Assembly: GCA_019264575.1 (NCBI GenBank)
Contig: JAHUZV010000018.1
Span: 38,475-102,474 of the forward strand
Direction: 5' to 3'
Origin: Vulcanococcus sp.
Lineage (GTDB): Bacteria; Cyanobacteriota; Cyanobacteriia; PCC-6307; Cyanobiaceae
Length of the DNA stretch: 64,000 nt
Notes under the pieces: model-generated
The model's database searches: none
Told to the model about the DNA's origin: nothing
What the model saw: the letters and a program-made list of their open reading frames with translations, nothing else
Part shown: in pieces, positions 9,091-20,954 of the stretch
How the letters are laid out: each line of letters starts with the position of its first letter
Position numbering within the stretch: position 1 is the first letter of the stretch
Made by a program: the position numbers and the translations under genes

Positions 9091-9120
9091 AGAATAAGCT
9101 TGATCTGAGGTGATTGTTAA
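9091..9120 (-). promoter_or_regulatory. Candidate sigma70-type promoter for apcABC
   Basis: On the minus strand, TTAACA (9120-9115) and TATTCT (9096-9091) are separated by 18 bp, a fair match to -35/-10 elements. Transcription would start near 9084 and give a leader of about 240 nt that contains the inverted repeat. Found by eye only. Confidence 0.4.
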
Positions 9121-9203
9121 CAGTCAAATGCTGTTGTGTGCTCGCTTGATTGTCTGCCGTGTTGGGTAATCCGTTGGTTTCTTAACAAGAACTCTGGCCA
9201 TGG

Positions 9204-9233
9204 AAAAACCCCGGCTTTTCAGGGCCGGGGTTT
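9204..9233 (-). terminator. Rho-independent terminator after apcE
   Basis: Stem AACCCCGGC/GCCGGGGTT with an 8-nt loop, followed on the minus strand by a T-run (GGGGTTTTTCC). It lies about 50 bp past the apcE stop and should isolate apcE from apcABC. Confidence 0.85.
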
Positions 9234-9284
9234 AGTTGTGTTCACCGGTTTGGCCTCGTGGAGCTCGTGAGAGCCCTCGGAAGC

Positions 9285-12263
9285 TCAGTTGCCCACGGGG
9301 TTGAGACCTGCGTTGCCACCGTAGAGGGCGGCAGTCCGATTCACTGTGATCAGAGGAATTCCATCGCTGGTGGCCATCCCTTTGAGGTAGGGCACCGTGT
9401 CGCGGCCGAAGCTGCTTGCGTACTCGCTGGAATTGATCAAGGTATCGATGGCACTCTGCAGACCGTTTTCACCGCGGATGGCCAAGAAGGTGCTTGTTTC
9501 GGCTGGCTGTGCACCCCGGCCGAGCAGCGCTAGATAGGCGGCCGCAGCTGCTTCAAAGGGCTTCATCCGGTTCAGGCGACTCGAGAACAGATCGCTGCCT
9601 GAAACGGATGCCACAAATTCAGACACACTGAACGAACCCATGCGGAACTGGGACTCGGCTTGGCCGAGGGCTTCTGAGGCCAGTGGCTGGCGACCGATCA
9701 GCTGGCGATAGACAGCCTCGATCGCCTCCTGAACCTCGGTGGCGCTAGGTCGTTTTGAAAGCTTAACCACTGTTCCCAGGCTGTTGCGCTTGCCGAAGCC
9801 CTGCAATTTGCCCGGCAGGAGCGCCTTCGCCATGGCATCTGCAGGCTGTTGGGCGCTCGCACCGGTGTTGACGTTGGCCGCTTGGGTTGCGGTTATCGCG
9901 GTTCGGGTGCTCCAGGTAGGGGAGGTACCGCCTCCGGGTTGCCAGCGGGGAGAACTCCAGCTGCGATCCGGCGCAGGTGCCGCCTGGATCGAGCCCGGGC
10001 CACTTGTGTTTGACGTCCTGGGTGCAAGCTTCTCGCCGCCGGTGAGGGTTGCACTCCAGCCGCCCCGGACAAAAACGTTGCGGTTTGTGAGGTTGCGAGG
10101 GGTGAGGCTGCCGCTGTCTCGGAAATCTGCCGGCGGGGTGACCACCGGACGAGCTCGGAGGCTGAGGTCAGGGTAGTCGGCAGCGTTGAAGGGACGCTTG
10201 AGGGCCGGAGCTCGGCGGGTACTCAGATCATTCGGGGTGATGAATCGCTCGTAAGGAACAGTGTCCTCACCGAAGCTCTCGCTGTATTCAGCGCTGTTGA
10301 GCATGGCGTCGACGACGCCGTAGAAGCCCTTGCGAGCCGCCACGTCGAAGTAGGCGTCGATCTCCCAGCGGCCGAAGGTGGGGCGGCCCAGCAGGCGCCG
10401 GTGCATCACCTCGATCGCCTTGCAGATGTAGAGGCCACTCCAGTAACGGCGGCGGAAGGCATCGCTACGCGCAACCTGGCGCACGAATTCGCGCAGGCTC
10501 AGGTCGCCGTTCTCGAGCTTGATTTCCTCAACCTTGTTCTGCTCGCCGGCGTAACCGGTGTTGCCAAGCACCTGCACATACACGGCACGGATCACCGCCT
10601 GGGTGCTTGCCTCGGTATTGCGGATGCTCGGTTGACCGCCGCGGCGGGGCACCGAATTACCACCAGTGGCGATCTGCTGAAGGCGAACCACCTTGGGGCC
10701 GGCCTTGCGCGGAGTGGAGGCGCGGAACTGCGGGCTGTTCATTTGCCCGGGCTGGCGCATGCCGTTGCCCACCAGGATCCGGCGGGTGTCGTAACGGATC
10801 GGAGCCGGACGGGTGCCCACACTGGCTGTGCCAGAGGGGAAGATCGCGCCGTAGTTCAGGCCCAGCGGATCGTTGCCGCCGCCATAGGGGTGCTGGTCGG
10901 CGTAAGGCTGCCGATAGCTGGCGTAGAGGGTGACGTACTGCGGCGCCCCTTCAAACGGTGCGCTGAAGCGGAAGAGCTTGCGGTTGGATCCCCAGCCGGC
11001 GCTTTCCTGCGCCTCTTCGCCGATGTCGCGCAGGTAGGGAACGGTTTCCTCCCCGAACACCTGGGCGTACTCCATCGTGTTGATCAGGGCGTCAACCAGG
11101 CCCTTGATGCCCTGGGCGGACACGATGTCGAAATAGCGGGTGAACTCTTCGCGGGAGCTGATGCCACGGCCGAGGAAATGGCGGAAGGCGAGTTCCACCA
11201 CACGGCTGTTCACAAAGCGGCCATAGAACTGTTGTTGATACTCCTTGCTGTGGCCCAGGGAGCGGATGAACTCCCGCATCGAGATGTCGCCCTGGCGCAC
11301 CTGGGTGGCTTCCACCGGGCAGGGCACCTGGCTGTAGGCCTTGGCGATGTCGCGCTCAAACACTTGGCGGTAGGCGGCGCGCACCACTTCGGCTTTCTGG
11401 GCGCCGCTCATGCCGGGCTTCATGTTGAAGCGCTGCGCCTTGCCTTGGGCGGCGAGGGCGTAGATGGCCGGCAGCTGCAGGCCCTGGTTTTCAGGGCTGC
11501 CCAGGCGCTGACGGGGCGAGGGGGTAGGAACAGCCAGCTCTTCGAGCAGCACGTTGAAGCTGTCGATCAGGAGCTGGCGAGCTTCGGGGAGATCCTTGAG
11601 CAGCTCGGCAGCACCGGCGCGCATCTCCTGCAGGGCCACGTTGGTGGCCGCCAGGGAGCAGCCCTTCTCGAGCACGTCGCGCAGGCCGCGGGTGTTCACC
11701 CGCAGGATGCTGGGATCACCGGCCACCACGGCATAGCCCACGTAGCGCAGGAACCAGGCTAGGTCGCGGATCGATTTCTTCATCCGCTCGGTGCCGTAGC
11801 GGGCCACCGAAATCGGGCTGAAGCCAGTGGGCAGCACCACCCGCACATCGGCGTCGCCCCCGGCACCTTCCAGCAGGCGGGTGAGCGCATTGCCGCGCTT
11901 GCTGGCGCCGCTGGCGCCTGCGAAGGTTTGCACCGAGCGCTGGAAGGCGGCTTGATCGGTGGCCAGGGGTGTGGCTCCGGCATCAGCCGCGGGGCTGAGG
12001 GGAGCGTCGAGATAGGAGAGCGGCGTGCCACCGGCAAAGATCCGGCTGGCGGCGCGGGCCACGATCGACTCGGCGTTGGCAGAAACCCGACGGGCGGCTT
12101 CCACCCGCAGCTGACCGCTCTGGAAGAAGGTCACCAGGGTGTTCAGCTCACCGCCATCGAGGAAGCGGTCCTGCTGTTCCGCCTCGCGGACGCTGGAGAG
12201 CGGCAGGGTGTCGTAGCGCTGAGGAGCAACCCTGCTGCTGCCGCTGCTGGCGGTCACAGTCAT
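9285..12263 (-). CDS. apcE: Phycobilisome core-membrane linker (anchor) ApcE
   Basis: ApcE (LCM) scaffolds the allophycocyanin core, acts as terminal emitter and anchors the phycobilisome to the membrane. From the ATG at 12263 (MTVTASSGSSRVAP) it has 992 residues. Residues about 20-240 form a phycobiliprotein-like domain with a loop insertion (about 80-145) and a likely bilin cysteine at Cys202 (LEKGCSLAA). Three linker repeat domains follow, each ending in a motif like GEETVPYLRD, GEDTVPYERF or GRDTVPYLKG, joined by Pro/Ser-rich arms. Three repeats normally go with a tricylindrical core. An open frame extends to 12578, but it lies in the divergent promoter region and is not conserved-looking. 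Confidence 0.97.
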   Translation of the reverse strand: MTVTASSGSSRVAPQRYDTLPLSSVREAEQQDRFLDGGELNTLVTFFQSGQLRVEAARRVSANAESIVARAASRIFAGGTPLSYLDAPLSPAADAGATPLATDQAAFQRSVQTFAGASGASKRGNALTRLLEGAGGDADVRVVLPTGFSPISVARYGTERMKKSIRDLAWFLRYVGYAVVAGDPSILRVNTRGLRDVLEKGCSLAATNVALQEMRAGAAELLKDLPEARQLLIDSFNVLLEELAVPTPSPRQRLGSPENQGLQLPAIYALAAQGKAQRFNMKPGMSGAQKAEVVRAAYRQVFERDIAKAYSQVPCPVEATQVRQGDISMREFIRSLGHSKEYQQQFYGRFVNSRVVELAFRHFLGRGISSREEFTRYFDIVSAQGIKGLVDALINTMEYAQVFGEETVPYLRDIGEEAQESAGWGSNRKLFRFSAPFEGAPQYVTLYASYRQPYADQHPYGGGNDPLGLNYGAIFPSGTASVGTRPAPIRYDTRRILVGNGMRQPGQMNSPQFRASTPRKAGPKVVRLQQIATGGNSVPRRGGQPSIRNTEASTQAVIRAVYVQVLGNTGYAGEQNKVEEIKLENGDLSLREFVRQVARSDAFRRRYWSGLYICKAIEVMHRRLLGRPTFGRWEIDAYFDVAARKGFYGVVDAMLNSAEYSESFGEDTVPYERFITPNDLSTRRAPALKRPFNAADYPDLSLRARPVVTPPADFRDSGSLTPRNLTNRNVFVRGGWSATLTGGEKLAPRTSNTSGPGSIQAAPAPDRSWSSPRWQPGGGTSPTWSTRTAITATQAANVNTGASAQQPADAMAKALLPGKLQGFGKRNSLGTVVKLSKRPSATEVQEAIEAVYRQLIGRQPLASEALGQAESQFRMGSFSVSEFVASVSGSDLFSSRLNRMKPFEAAAAAYLALLGRGAQPAETSTFLAIRGENGLQSAIDTLINSSEYASSFGRDTVPYLKGMATSDGIPLITVNRTAALYGGNAGLNPVGN

Positions 12264-12415
12264 GGAGGAGAGCGAACCAGGCCAAGGCACGTTACGGCTG
12301 GCCCTCTGGCCTCCCGGCGGCCAATGAACAAATGTTTGCAGCCGGGCCCAAGCCCCGGCCTCTCGGCCCCCCGAGCCATGAAAAGCTCGCTCGGTTGCGG
12401 AGCTGTTCCTGCGCC

Positions 12416-13636
12416 ATGACCCAGGCCCCGGCTGATGCCGCCACCCCAGTGGTGAGCGCCTTTTACGACCGATTCCCCTATCCCGGTGACCCCCTGCAAG
12501 ACGGCCCACCGCCGGGATACAACTGGCGCTGGTGCGTGGATGCGGCCTATGCCGCCTGCACGGGCGCTGTGGCTCCAAGGCCCGCTGAGGCGGAGCCCTT
12601 GAAGGTGCTGGATGCCGGCTGCGGCACTGGAGTGAGCACCGATTACCTGGCCCATCTCAATCCGGGCGCCGAGATCCTGGCCGTGGATATTTCGCCGGGC
12701 ACGCTCGAGGTGGCGCGGGAGCGCCTGCGCCGCTCCGGAGGCCATGACCAAGCCCAGGTGCGGATCCAAAACCGCAGCCTGCTGGAGCTGGAGGGTGAAG
12801 GCCCCTTTGACTACATCAATTCCGTTGGGGTGCTCCACCACCTGCGGCAGCCAGAAGCCGGGCTCAAGGCTCTGGCGGCGCTGCTGAAGCCCGGGGCGCT
12901 GCTCCATCTCTTTCTTTATGCCGATGGCGGGCGCTGGGAGATCCACCGCACCCAGCGGGCGCTCACGGCCATGGGCGTGGGCACTGGCGAGGAGGGGCTG
13001 CGGCTCGGGCGCCAGCTGCTGGCTGAACTGCCGGAGCACAACCGGCTGCGCCGGCACCACGAGCAGCGCTGGGCGATCGATTGCGCGGCGGACGCCAACT
13101 TCGCCGATATGTATCTGCATCCCCAGGAGACCAGCTACAACCTCGAGCGGCTGATGGCCTTTGTGGCCTCTGCCGATCTGGAGTTCGCCGGCTTCTCCAA
13201 TCCCCAGGTGTGGGATCCAGGCAGGCTGCTGCAGGGTGAACTGCTGGAGCGGGCTCAGGCCCTGCCGCCTTTGCAGCAGTGGCAGCTGATCGAAGACCTC
13301 GACCCCGACATCAGCCATTTCGAGTTCTTCCTCGCCAAGCCCCCGCTGCGCCGTTGGAGCTGGGATGACGACGCGGCTCTGCTCGCAGCAGCTGGTCAGC
13401 GCAATCCCTGCCTCTGGGGCTGGCCGGGGGCGGCGCTGCTCGATTCCGATATGGCGCCGCTGGATTTGAGCGCTGATGGATTGGCCTTGATGCAGGCTCT
13501 GGAGTTGGCACCGGCTCAGACGCCGATCGGACGGTTGCCTCTGGGCTGGCCTGAGGGGCAGATCGCTGCTGTGGCAAGGGAGTTGCTGGCGCAGCGCGTG
13601 CTCCTGCTTCTGCCTGGTGCGGGCAGCGCTGCGTGA
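12416..13636 (+). CDS. Class I SAM-dependent methyltransferase, substrate unknown
   Basis: The 406-residue product (start ATG 12416, MTQAPADAATPVVSAFYDRFPYPG) has a Rossmann methyltransferase domain with motif I VLDAGCGTGVSTDYLAHL near residue 65, an acidic VDIS at strand 2 and the post-motif SVGVLHHL. The YDRFPYPGDP start is typical of a group of cyanobacterial/bacterial methyltransferases with a C-terminal extension. About 200 residues beyond the core may bind the substrate. It is divergent from apcE (152 bp gap). Its stop codon overlaps the likely GTG start of atpI, so the two may be cotranslated. Target not known. Confidence 0.75.
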   Translation: MTQAPADAATPVVSAFYDRFPYPGDPLQDGPPPGYNWRWCVDAAYAACTGAVAPRPAEAEPLKVLDAGCGTGVSTDYLAHLNPGAEILAVDISPGTLEVARERLRRSGGHDQAQVRIQNRSLLELEGEGPFDYINSVGVLHHLRQPEAGLKALAALLKPGALLHLFLYADGGRWEIHRTQRALTAMGVGTGEEGLRLGRQLLAELPEHNRLRRHHEQRWAIDCAADANFADMYLHPQETSYNLERLMAFVASADLEFAGFSNPQVWDPGRLLQGELLERAQALPPLQQWQLIEDLDPDISHFEFFLAKPPLRRWSWDDDAALLAAAGQRNPCLWGWPGAALLDSDMAPLDLSADGLALMQALELAPAQTPIGRLPLGWPEGQIAAVARELLAQRVLLLLPGAGSAA

Positions 13637-14127
13637 TAGATTCCGCGCGCCTTTTCAGAGCGCAGGAGCCCTTGCTGGCAACCCCCCCGCTCCCTCACAA
13701 CGACAGCGCTTCAACCGAAGCGGTGCACGGTGAGGGCGAGGTTCTGCCAGAGGTGGCAGCTGATCCAGCCCCCGAGGCTGCGGAAGCTCCCTCCGACGAC
13801 TACCTGCGCCTCCAGCGGCGTCTGCTCCTGGCCACCTTGATCGTTTCCGCGATTGCGGTGCTGATCACGGCCCTGGCCTTCAACCTTCACATCGCCGGCT
13901 CCCTGCTGGTGGGTGCACTGGGCGGTTTGCTCTATCTGCGGCTTTTAGCTCGCAGCGTTGGCAAGCTCGGCAACGGTGCCAAGAAGGTGGGCAAGACGCA
14001 GCTGCTTGTGCCCGTGGTGTTGGTGTTGGCCTCGGCCCGCCTCCCCCAGCTGGAGCTCCTGCCGGCGCTGCTCGGCTTCCTGCTCTACAAACCGGCCTTG
14101 ATTCTTCAGGTTCTGCTCGATTCCTGA
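13633..14127 (+). CDS. atpI: ATP synthase protein I (AtpI homologue)
   Basis: AtpI is a small membrane protein encoded at the head of F-ATP synthase operons and is thought to help c-ring assembly. The product (164 aa from GTG 13633) has an acidic cytoplasmic N-terminus of about 60 residues and then hydrophobic hairpins (LLLATLIVSAIAVLITALAF, SLLVGALGGLLYLRLLA, LLVPVVLVLASARL, LPALLGFLLYKPALIL). The GTG start shares GTGA with the stop of the methyltransferase gene; a TTG at 13672 is an alternative. Position before atpB is the main evidence. Confidence 0.8.
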   Translation: MIDSARLFRAQEPLLATPPLPHNDSASTEAVHGEGEVLPEVAADPAPEAAEAPSDDYLRLQRRLLLATLIVSAIAVLITALAFNLHIAGSLLVGALGGLLYLRLLARSVGKLGNGAKKVGKTQLLVPVVLVLASARLPQLELLPALLGFLLYKPALILQVLLDS

Positions 14128-14177
14128 GCTGACCTCTCCCTGAACCGTCGCTCCGGCGACACCGAACGCACAACCCG

Positions 14178-15325
<1,148 letters not shown>

Positions 15326-15430
15326 TCGCGCTTGAGGTGAGCGGGGGCCTGGCTGCCGCTGGGTTCCCGCACTCATTTCACCTCACTGCATCCGCACGCG
15401 ACCGCTTTCATCCGCCCGCACCCCCGCCTC

Positions 15431-15892
15431 ATGACCAGCTGGCTACTGCTTGGTGCAACGGAGGGAGGTCTGTTTGACCTCGATGCCACCCTGCCGCTGA
15501 TGGCGGTGCAGGTGGTTCTCCTCACCTTCATTCTCAATGCCCTGTTCTTCCGCCCCGTTGGCCGGGTTGTGGAGGAGCGCGAGGGCTACATCACCACCAG
15601 CCGTGCCGAGGCCAAGCAAAAGCTGGCTCAGGTGGAGCGTCTGGAGGCGGATCTGCGTGAGCAGCTCAAGGAGGCCCGCAAGGCCACCCAACAGCTGATT
15701 CAGGAAGCGGAACAGGATTCCGAAAAGCTTTATCGCGAAGCGTTGGCCACCGCCACGGCTGAAGCGAATGCCTCCCGCGAAGCGGCGCGTCGTGAGATCG
15801 ATGCCCAGCGGGAATCAGCCCTTGGCCAGCTCAAGGGCGACGCCGAGAAGCTCGGTGACCTGATCGTCGACCGTCTGCTGGCCGCCAAATGA
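15431..15892 (+). CDS. atpF2: F-ATP synthase subunit b'
   Basis: The b' subunit pairs with b to form the peripheral stalk in photosynthetic organisms. The 153-residue protein has an N-terminal membrane helix ([15 protein letters not shown], about residues 27-41) and then a long charged coiled coil rich in Ala/Glu/Lys. A Gly-Arg-Val-Val-Glu-Glu-Arg-Glu segment marks the membrane exit. Its stop overlaps the atpF start by 4 bp (ATGA), consistent with matched synthesis of the two b-type subunits. Confidence 0.95.
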   Translation: MTSWLLLGATEGGLFDLDATLPLMAVQVVLLTFILNALFFRPVGRVVEEREGYITTSRAEAKQKLAQVERLEADLREQLKEARKATQQLIQEAEQDSEKLYREALATATAEANASREAARREIDAQRESALGQLKGDAEKLGDLIVDRLLAAK

Positions 15893-16406
15893 CTTTCCCA
15901 AGCCTTTTCGCCAACCACGGTGGCTTTGGTCTGAACCTCAACCTGTTCGAGACCAACATCATCAACCTGGCGATCGTCATCTTCGCCCTCTACAAGTTTC
16001 TGCCCAATTTCCTGGGCGGCATCCTGGAGCGGCGTCGGGCGATCATCCTGGCCGACCTCAAAGACGCCGAGGAGCGTCTGGCCAGTGCCACAACCCAACT
16101 CGCTCAGGCCCAGAAGGATCTGGCCGAGGCTCAGCAGAAGGCCGATCAGATTCGTGCCGACGGCAAAGCCCGTGCCGAAGCCATCCGCTTCGAAAGCGAG
16201 AAGCGCACCATCGATGAGATGGCTCGTCTCAAGCAGGGCGCTGCAGCCGATATGGATGCCGAGGCCGCTCGCGTGAGCAACCAGTTGCGCCGCGAGGCTG
16301 CCCGCCTGGCGATTGAAAAAGCTCTGGCCACGCTCCCCGGCAAGCTCAGCCCTGAAGCTCAGGCTCAGCTGGTCAGCCAGTCCATCAAAACTCTGGGGAA
16401 CGCCTG

Positions 16407-16407
<1 letters not shown>
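15889..16407 (+). CDS. atpF: F-ATP synthase subunit b
   Basis: Subunit b of the peripheral stalk. The 172 residues have one membrane helix near residues 24-43 ([26 protein letters not shown]) and a long charged helix afterwards ([19 protein letters not shown]). The [18 protein letters not shown] segment is typical of cyanobacterial/chloroplast AtpF. It overlaps b' by 4 bp and shares one base with atpH, so translation is probably coupled. Confidence 0.95.
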
Positions 16408-18523
<2,116 letters not shown>

Positions 18524-18553
18524 TCCTGACGGTTACCCCGGAGAACCTCTTCC

Positions 18554-19507
18554 ATGGCCAACCTCAAGGAGATCCGCGACAGGATCAGTTCGGTTAAGAA
18601 CACCCGCAAGATCACCGAGGCCATGCGCCTGGTGGCCGCCGCCAAAGTGCGTCGCGCCCAGGAGCAAGTGCTGCGCAGCCGGCCGTTTGCCGACCGGCTG
18701 GCACGGATCCTGGAGAACCTCCAGACCCGCATGCAGTTCGAATCGGTGGATGCTCCCCTGCTGGAGAGCCGCGATGTGAGCACCATCACCCTGCTCGCCG
18801 TCACCGGCGACCGCGGACTGTGTGGTGGCTATAACGCCAACATCATCAAGCGCACCGAGCAGCGACACGCTGAGCTCACCGCTCAGGGCTACAAGGTGGA
18901 TCTGGTGCTGATTGGCCGCAAAGTGGCCACCTACTTCCAGAACCGCGCCAGCAAGTACTCCATTCGCGCCACCTTCATGGGGCTCGAGCAGGTGCCCAAT
19001 GCTTCTGAAGCGGGCAAGATTGCTGAAGAAGTGCTGGCTGAGTTTCTCTCCGGCAGCACCGATCGCGTGGAGATCATCTTCACCAAGTTCATCAACCTGG
19101 TGAGCTCCAAGCCGGTGTCGCAAACCCTGCTGCCCCTGGATCCCCAGGGCATCGCCAGCCCGGATGATGAGATCTTCCGTCTCACCACCCGCGATGGTCA
19201 GCTGGGTGTGGAGACAGGCAAGGTTGCGAACGAGCAGCCGGCTCTGCCTTCCGATCTGGTGTTTGAGCAGACCCCTGAGCAACTGCTCAACGCTCTGCTG
19301 CCGCTCTATCTGCAAAACCAGCTGCTGCGCTCCCTCCAGGAAGCTGCCGCTTCTGAGCTGGCCAGCCGGATGACGGCCATGAACAACGCCAGCGACAACG
19401 CCAAGGCGCTCGCCAAGACCCTTACCCTCGACTACAACAAGGCTCGCCAGGCCGCCATTACCCAGGAAATCCTGGAAGTGGTGGGTGGTGCGGCTGCCAT
19501 GGCCTGA
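18554..19507 (+). CDS. atpG: F-ATP synthase subunit gamma
   Basis: Gamma is the central rotor shaft. The 317 residues are longer than in non-photosynthetic bacteria because of the roughly 35-residue insert found in cyanobacteria and chloroplasts (about residues 195-235 here). The insert carries no cysteines, so the chloroplast-type thiol switch is missing. Terminal signatures are [24 protein letters not shown] and [22 protein letters not shown]. It ends the operon and is followed by a large hairpin. The beta and epsilon genes are 20 kb away (39.2-41.1 kb), as is usual in cyanobacteria. Confidence 0.97.
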   Translation: MANLKEIRDRISSVKNTRKITEAMRLVAAAKVRRAQEQVLRSRPFADRLARILENLQTRMQFESVDAPLLESRDVSTITLLAVTGDRGLCGGYNANIIKRTEQRHAELTAQGYKVDLVLIGRKVATYFQNRASKYSIRATFMGLEQVPNASEAGKIAEEVLAEFLSGSTDRVEIIFTKFINLVSSKPVSQTLLPLDPQGIASPDDEIFRLTTRDGQLGVETGKVANEQPALPSDLVFEQTPEQLLNALLPLYLQNQLLRSLQEAAASELASRMTAMNNASDNAKALAKTLTLDYNKARQAAITQEILEVVGGAAAMA

Positions 19508-19514
19508 GCTCTCG

Positions 19515-19592
19515 CAGCCAGCAAAAAGCCTCGTCGGTCGGTCGTCGCCGCTTTGCGGATACGACCTTCCCGGCGAGGTTTTTTGCTGGCTG
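19515..19592 (+). terminator. Large terminator-like hairpin after atpG
   Basis: Arms 19515-19533 and 19574-19592 pair over 19 bp (CAGCCAGCAAAAAGCCTCG with its complement, one G-T wobble). An inner stem-loop (GGTCGT/ACGACC and CCGC/GCGG) sits between them. The right arm holds TTTTTT. It starts 7 bp past the atpG stop. The whole forms a stacked, roughly symmetrical structure that should end the ATP synthase transcript and may protect its 3' end. Confidence 0.8.
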
Positions 19593-19645
19593 GGCGTGGG
19601 GGCTTGGTGGCGGGGAGGATGAACGCAGCGAGAGGTGAGTGAGCC

Positions 19646-20368
19646 ATGGAACTGGAGGGGTTGTTTCCGTTGGCGTTGGCGCGGGTTCAGCTGCGGCTGG
19701 ATCCGTGGGATTTGGCGTTGTTGATGCAGGAGGTGTTGGCGCTGCGGGGAGAGGCTGAGGGGAATCCGGAGCCTGGTTGCGCTTGGACGGGGGATATCAA
19801 TGGGATCTGGCAGCTGCATCGGCTTGAGGCGTTTGCGGCCATTACGGCCGAGGTGCAGCGGCAGGCCTGGTTGTATTTGGAGGAGCTCGGTTTTCGGGCC
19901 GGCAGCGTGGCGTTGCATGTGCAGCGGGCCTGGCCGGTGGTGAGTGAGGAGGGGCAGGTGGTGGGGCGCCATCACCATCCCAACGCCCATCTCAGTGCGG
20001 TGCTTTATCTCAATGGCGATGGCAGTGGCCGCAGCGGTTGTTTGCGCCTGTTTCCGCCGCAAACCAGCAATGAATTGGTGCCTGGGCTGGCAGTGGGCCA
20101 TGGGGGTCCGATTGATCAGCACTCCAGTGGCGGGCAGCGCTGGAACGCCCCTTGGGTGGATGTGGCGCCCCAGGCTGGGCTGCTGGTGCTGTTCCCGGCT
20201 CGCACGGATCACGCCGTCACCACCAACAACGACAGCGATGACTTGCGGCTTTCCCTGGCCTTTGACCTGGCCCTAACGGCCCCTCTGGCATCCGCTGATG
20301 ATCCAGCCCCGCCGGAGTACCTGGCCCCCCATCCAGCCCAGTGGAGTGAGGTGGCTGGGCCCGCGTAG
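19646..20368 (+). CDS. Putative 2-oxoglutarate/Fe(II) oxygenase
   Basis: The 240-residue protein resembles the TIGR02466-type group of 2OG-Fe(II) oxygenase-like proteins also found in cyanophage. Candidate metal-binding residues are in RHHHPNAHLSAVLYLNGDGS (His109-His115) and the distal TDHAVTTNN (His189), followed by Arg201 in LRLSLAFDL, a likely 2-oxoglutarate contact. The Asp of the classic HxD motif is not obvious. The gene uses many TTG and GGG codons compared with its neighbours, a hint of different origin. It stands between the ATP synthase terminator and the ferredoxin gene. Substrate unknown. Confidence 0.6.
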   Translation: MELEGLFPLALARVQLRLDPWDLALLMQEVLALRGEAEGNPEPGCAWTGDINGIWQLHRLEAFAAITAEVQRQAWLYLEELGFRAGSVALHVQRAWPVVSEEGQVVGRHHHPNAHLSAVLYLNGDGSGRSGCLRLFPPQTSNELVPGLAVGHGGPIDQHSSGGQRWNAPWVDVAPQAGLLVLFPARTDHAVTTNNDSDDLRLSLAFDLALTAPLASADDPAPPEYLAPHPAQWSEVAGPA

Positions 20369-20424
20369 CGGTTCGGCGATCCGGGACAATGAACGGCCAC
20401 CAGCACCAGCTGCCGCTGCGCCCC

Positions 20425-20748
20425 ATGAGCGACACCTTCACCGTTGTCTGTGAGATCAACGGCACCAGCCACAGCTTCAGCTGCAGCGCTGAGCAAACCG
20501 TGCTGGCCGCTGCGGAGGCCGCCGGTGTGGAGTTGCCGAGCTCCTGTTGCTCAGGGGTGTGCACCACCTGCGCCGCGCGCATCCATGAAGGCAGCGTGCA
20601 TCAACCCGATGCCATGGGCGTGAAGGCCGAGCTGCAGGAGCAGGGCTATGCGCTGCTGTGCGTGGCCTTCCCGCGCAGCGATCTCAAGCTCACCGCCGGA
20701 CAGGAAGACGCTCTCTACGAAGCCCAGTTCGGTCAGTACCAGAAGTGA
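20425..20748 (+). CDS. 2Fe-2S plant-type ferredoxin-like protein
   Basis: The product (107 aa from ATG 20425; another ATG at 20389 would add 12 residues) is a soluble [2Fe-2S] ferredoxin. Cluster ligands lie in SSCCSGVCTTCAAR and the later cysteine in YALLCVAFPRSD. The C-terminal tail LYEAQFGQYQK differs from the photosynthetic PetF at 60280. It is likely a dedicated electron donor rather than the main photosystem I acceptor. The stop overlaps the GTG of the next ORF (GTGA), making it the first gene of a coupled four-gene string. Confidence 0.85.
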   Translation: MSDTFTVVCEINGTSHSFSCSAEQTVLAAAEAAGVELPSSCCSGVCTTCAARIHEGSVHQPDAMGVKAELQEQGYALLCVAFPRSDLKLTAGQEDALYEAQFGQYQK

Positions 20749-20954
20749 GCAGCGCGCAGCTGCTCCCCGTGCTGCTGCAGCTTGAACGCCAGCCCGGCTC
20801 CCTGCGGGAGCAGGTGGAAGCAGCGGTTGGTGCCCATGGCACGCCACTGCGCTGGGCGATCACTGCTGTTCAGCACCGCCCTGAGCAGCCGCCGTTGCTC
20901 CAGATCGAGGCGGTGGTGCTCAACGGCGCCGTTGCGGAGGCGGCTGACGCGTGA
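20745..20954 (+). CDS. Small hypothetical protein, 69 aa
   Basis: A GTG at 20745 overlaps the ferredoxin stop, and the stop at 20952-20954 overlaps the GTG of the DUF3326 gene. Both junctions are 4-bp GTGA overlaps. That tight packing is the main evidence that it is real. The protein (starting VSSAQLLPVLLQLERQPG) has one likely amphipathic helix and a C-terminal strand pair (LRWAITAVQH, LLQIEAVVLNGA). No family recognised. It may assist the ferredoxin or the DUF3326 protein. Confidence 0.6.
   Translation: MSSAQLLPVLLQLERQPGSLREQVEAAVGAHGTPLRWAITAVQHRPEQPPLLQIEAVVLNGAVAEAADA

Larger units (their letters stand above)
8842..9284 (-). promoter_or_regulatory. apcE-apcA intergenic region: apcA leader and promoter
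   Basis: This 443-bp stretch has no convincing gene. From the apcE side it holds the apcE terminator (9204-9233), an AT-richer promoter zone (about 9060-9200), and a GC-rich leader containing a 25-bp perfect inverted repeat (8907-8958), 65 bp before the apcA ATG. Its layout suggests that apcABC is transcribed separately from apcE and at a higher level. Confidence 0.6.

Noticed and set aside
12264-12578. N-terminal extension of apcE to 12578
   Set aside because: Lies in the divergent region with the methyltransferase; composition is Arg/Gly/His-rich and the family start MTVTASSGSS is at 12263.
20389-20424. ATG 20389 as ferredoxin start
   Set aside because: The extra 12 residues (His/Gln-rich) have no family match; MSDTFTVVCEING aligns better with other ferredoxins.
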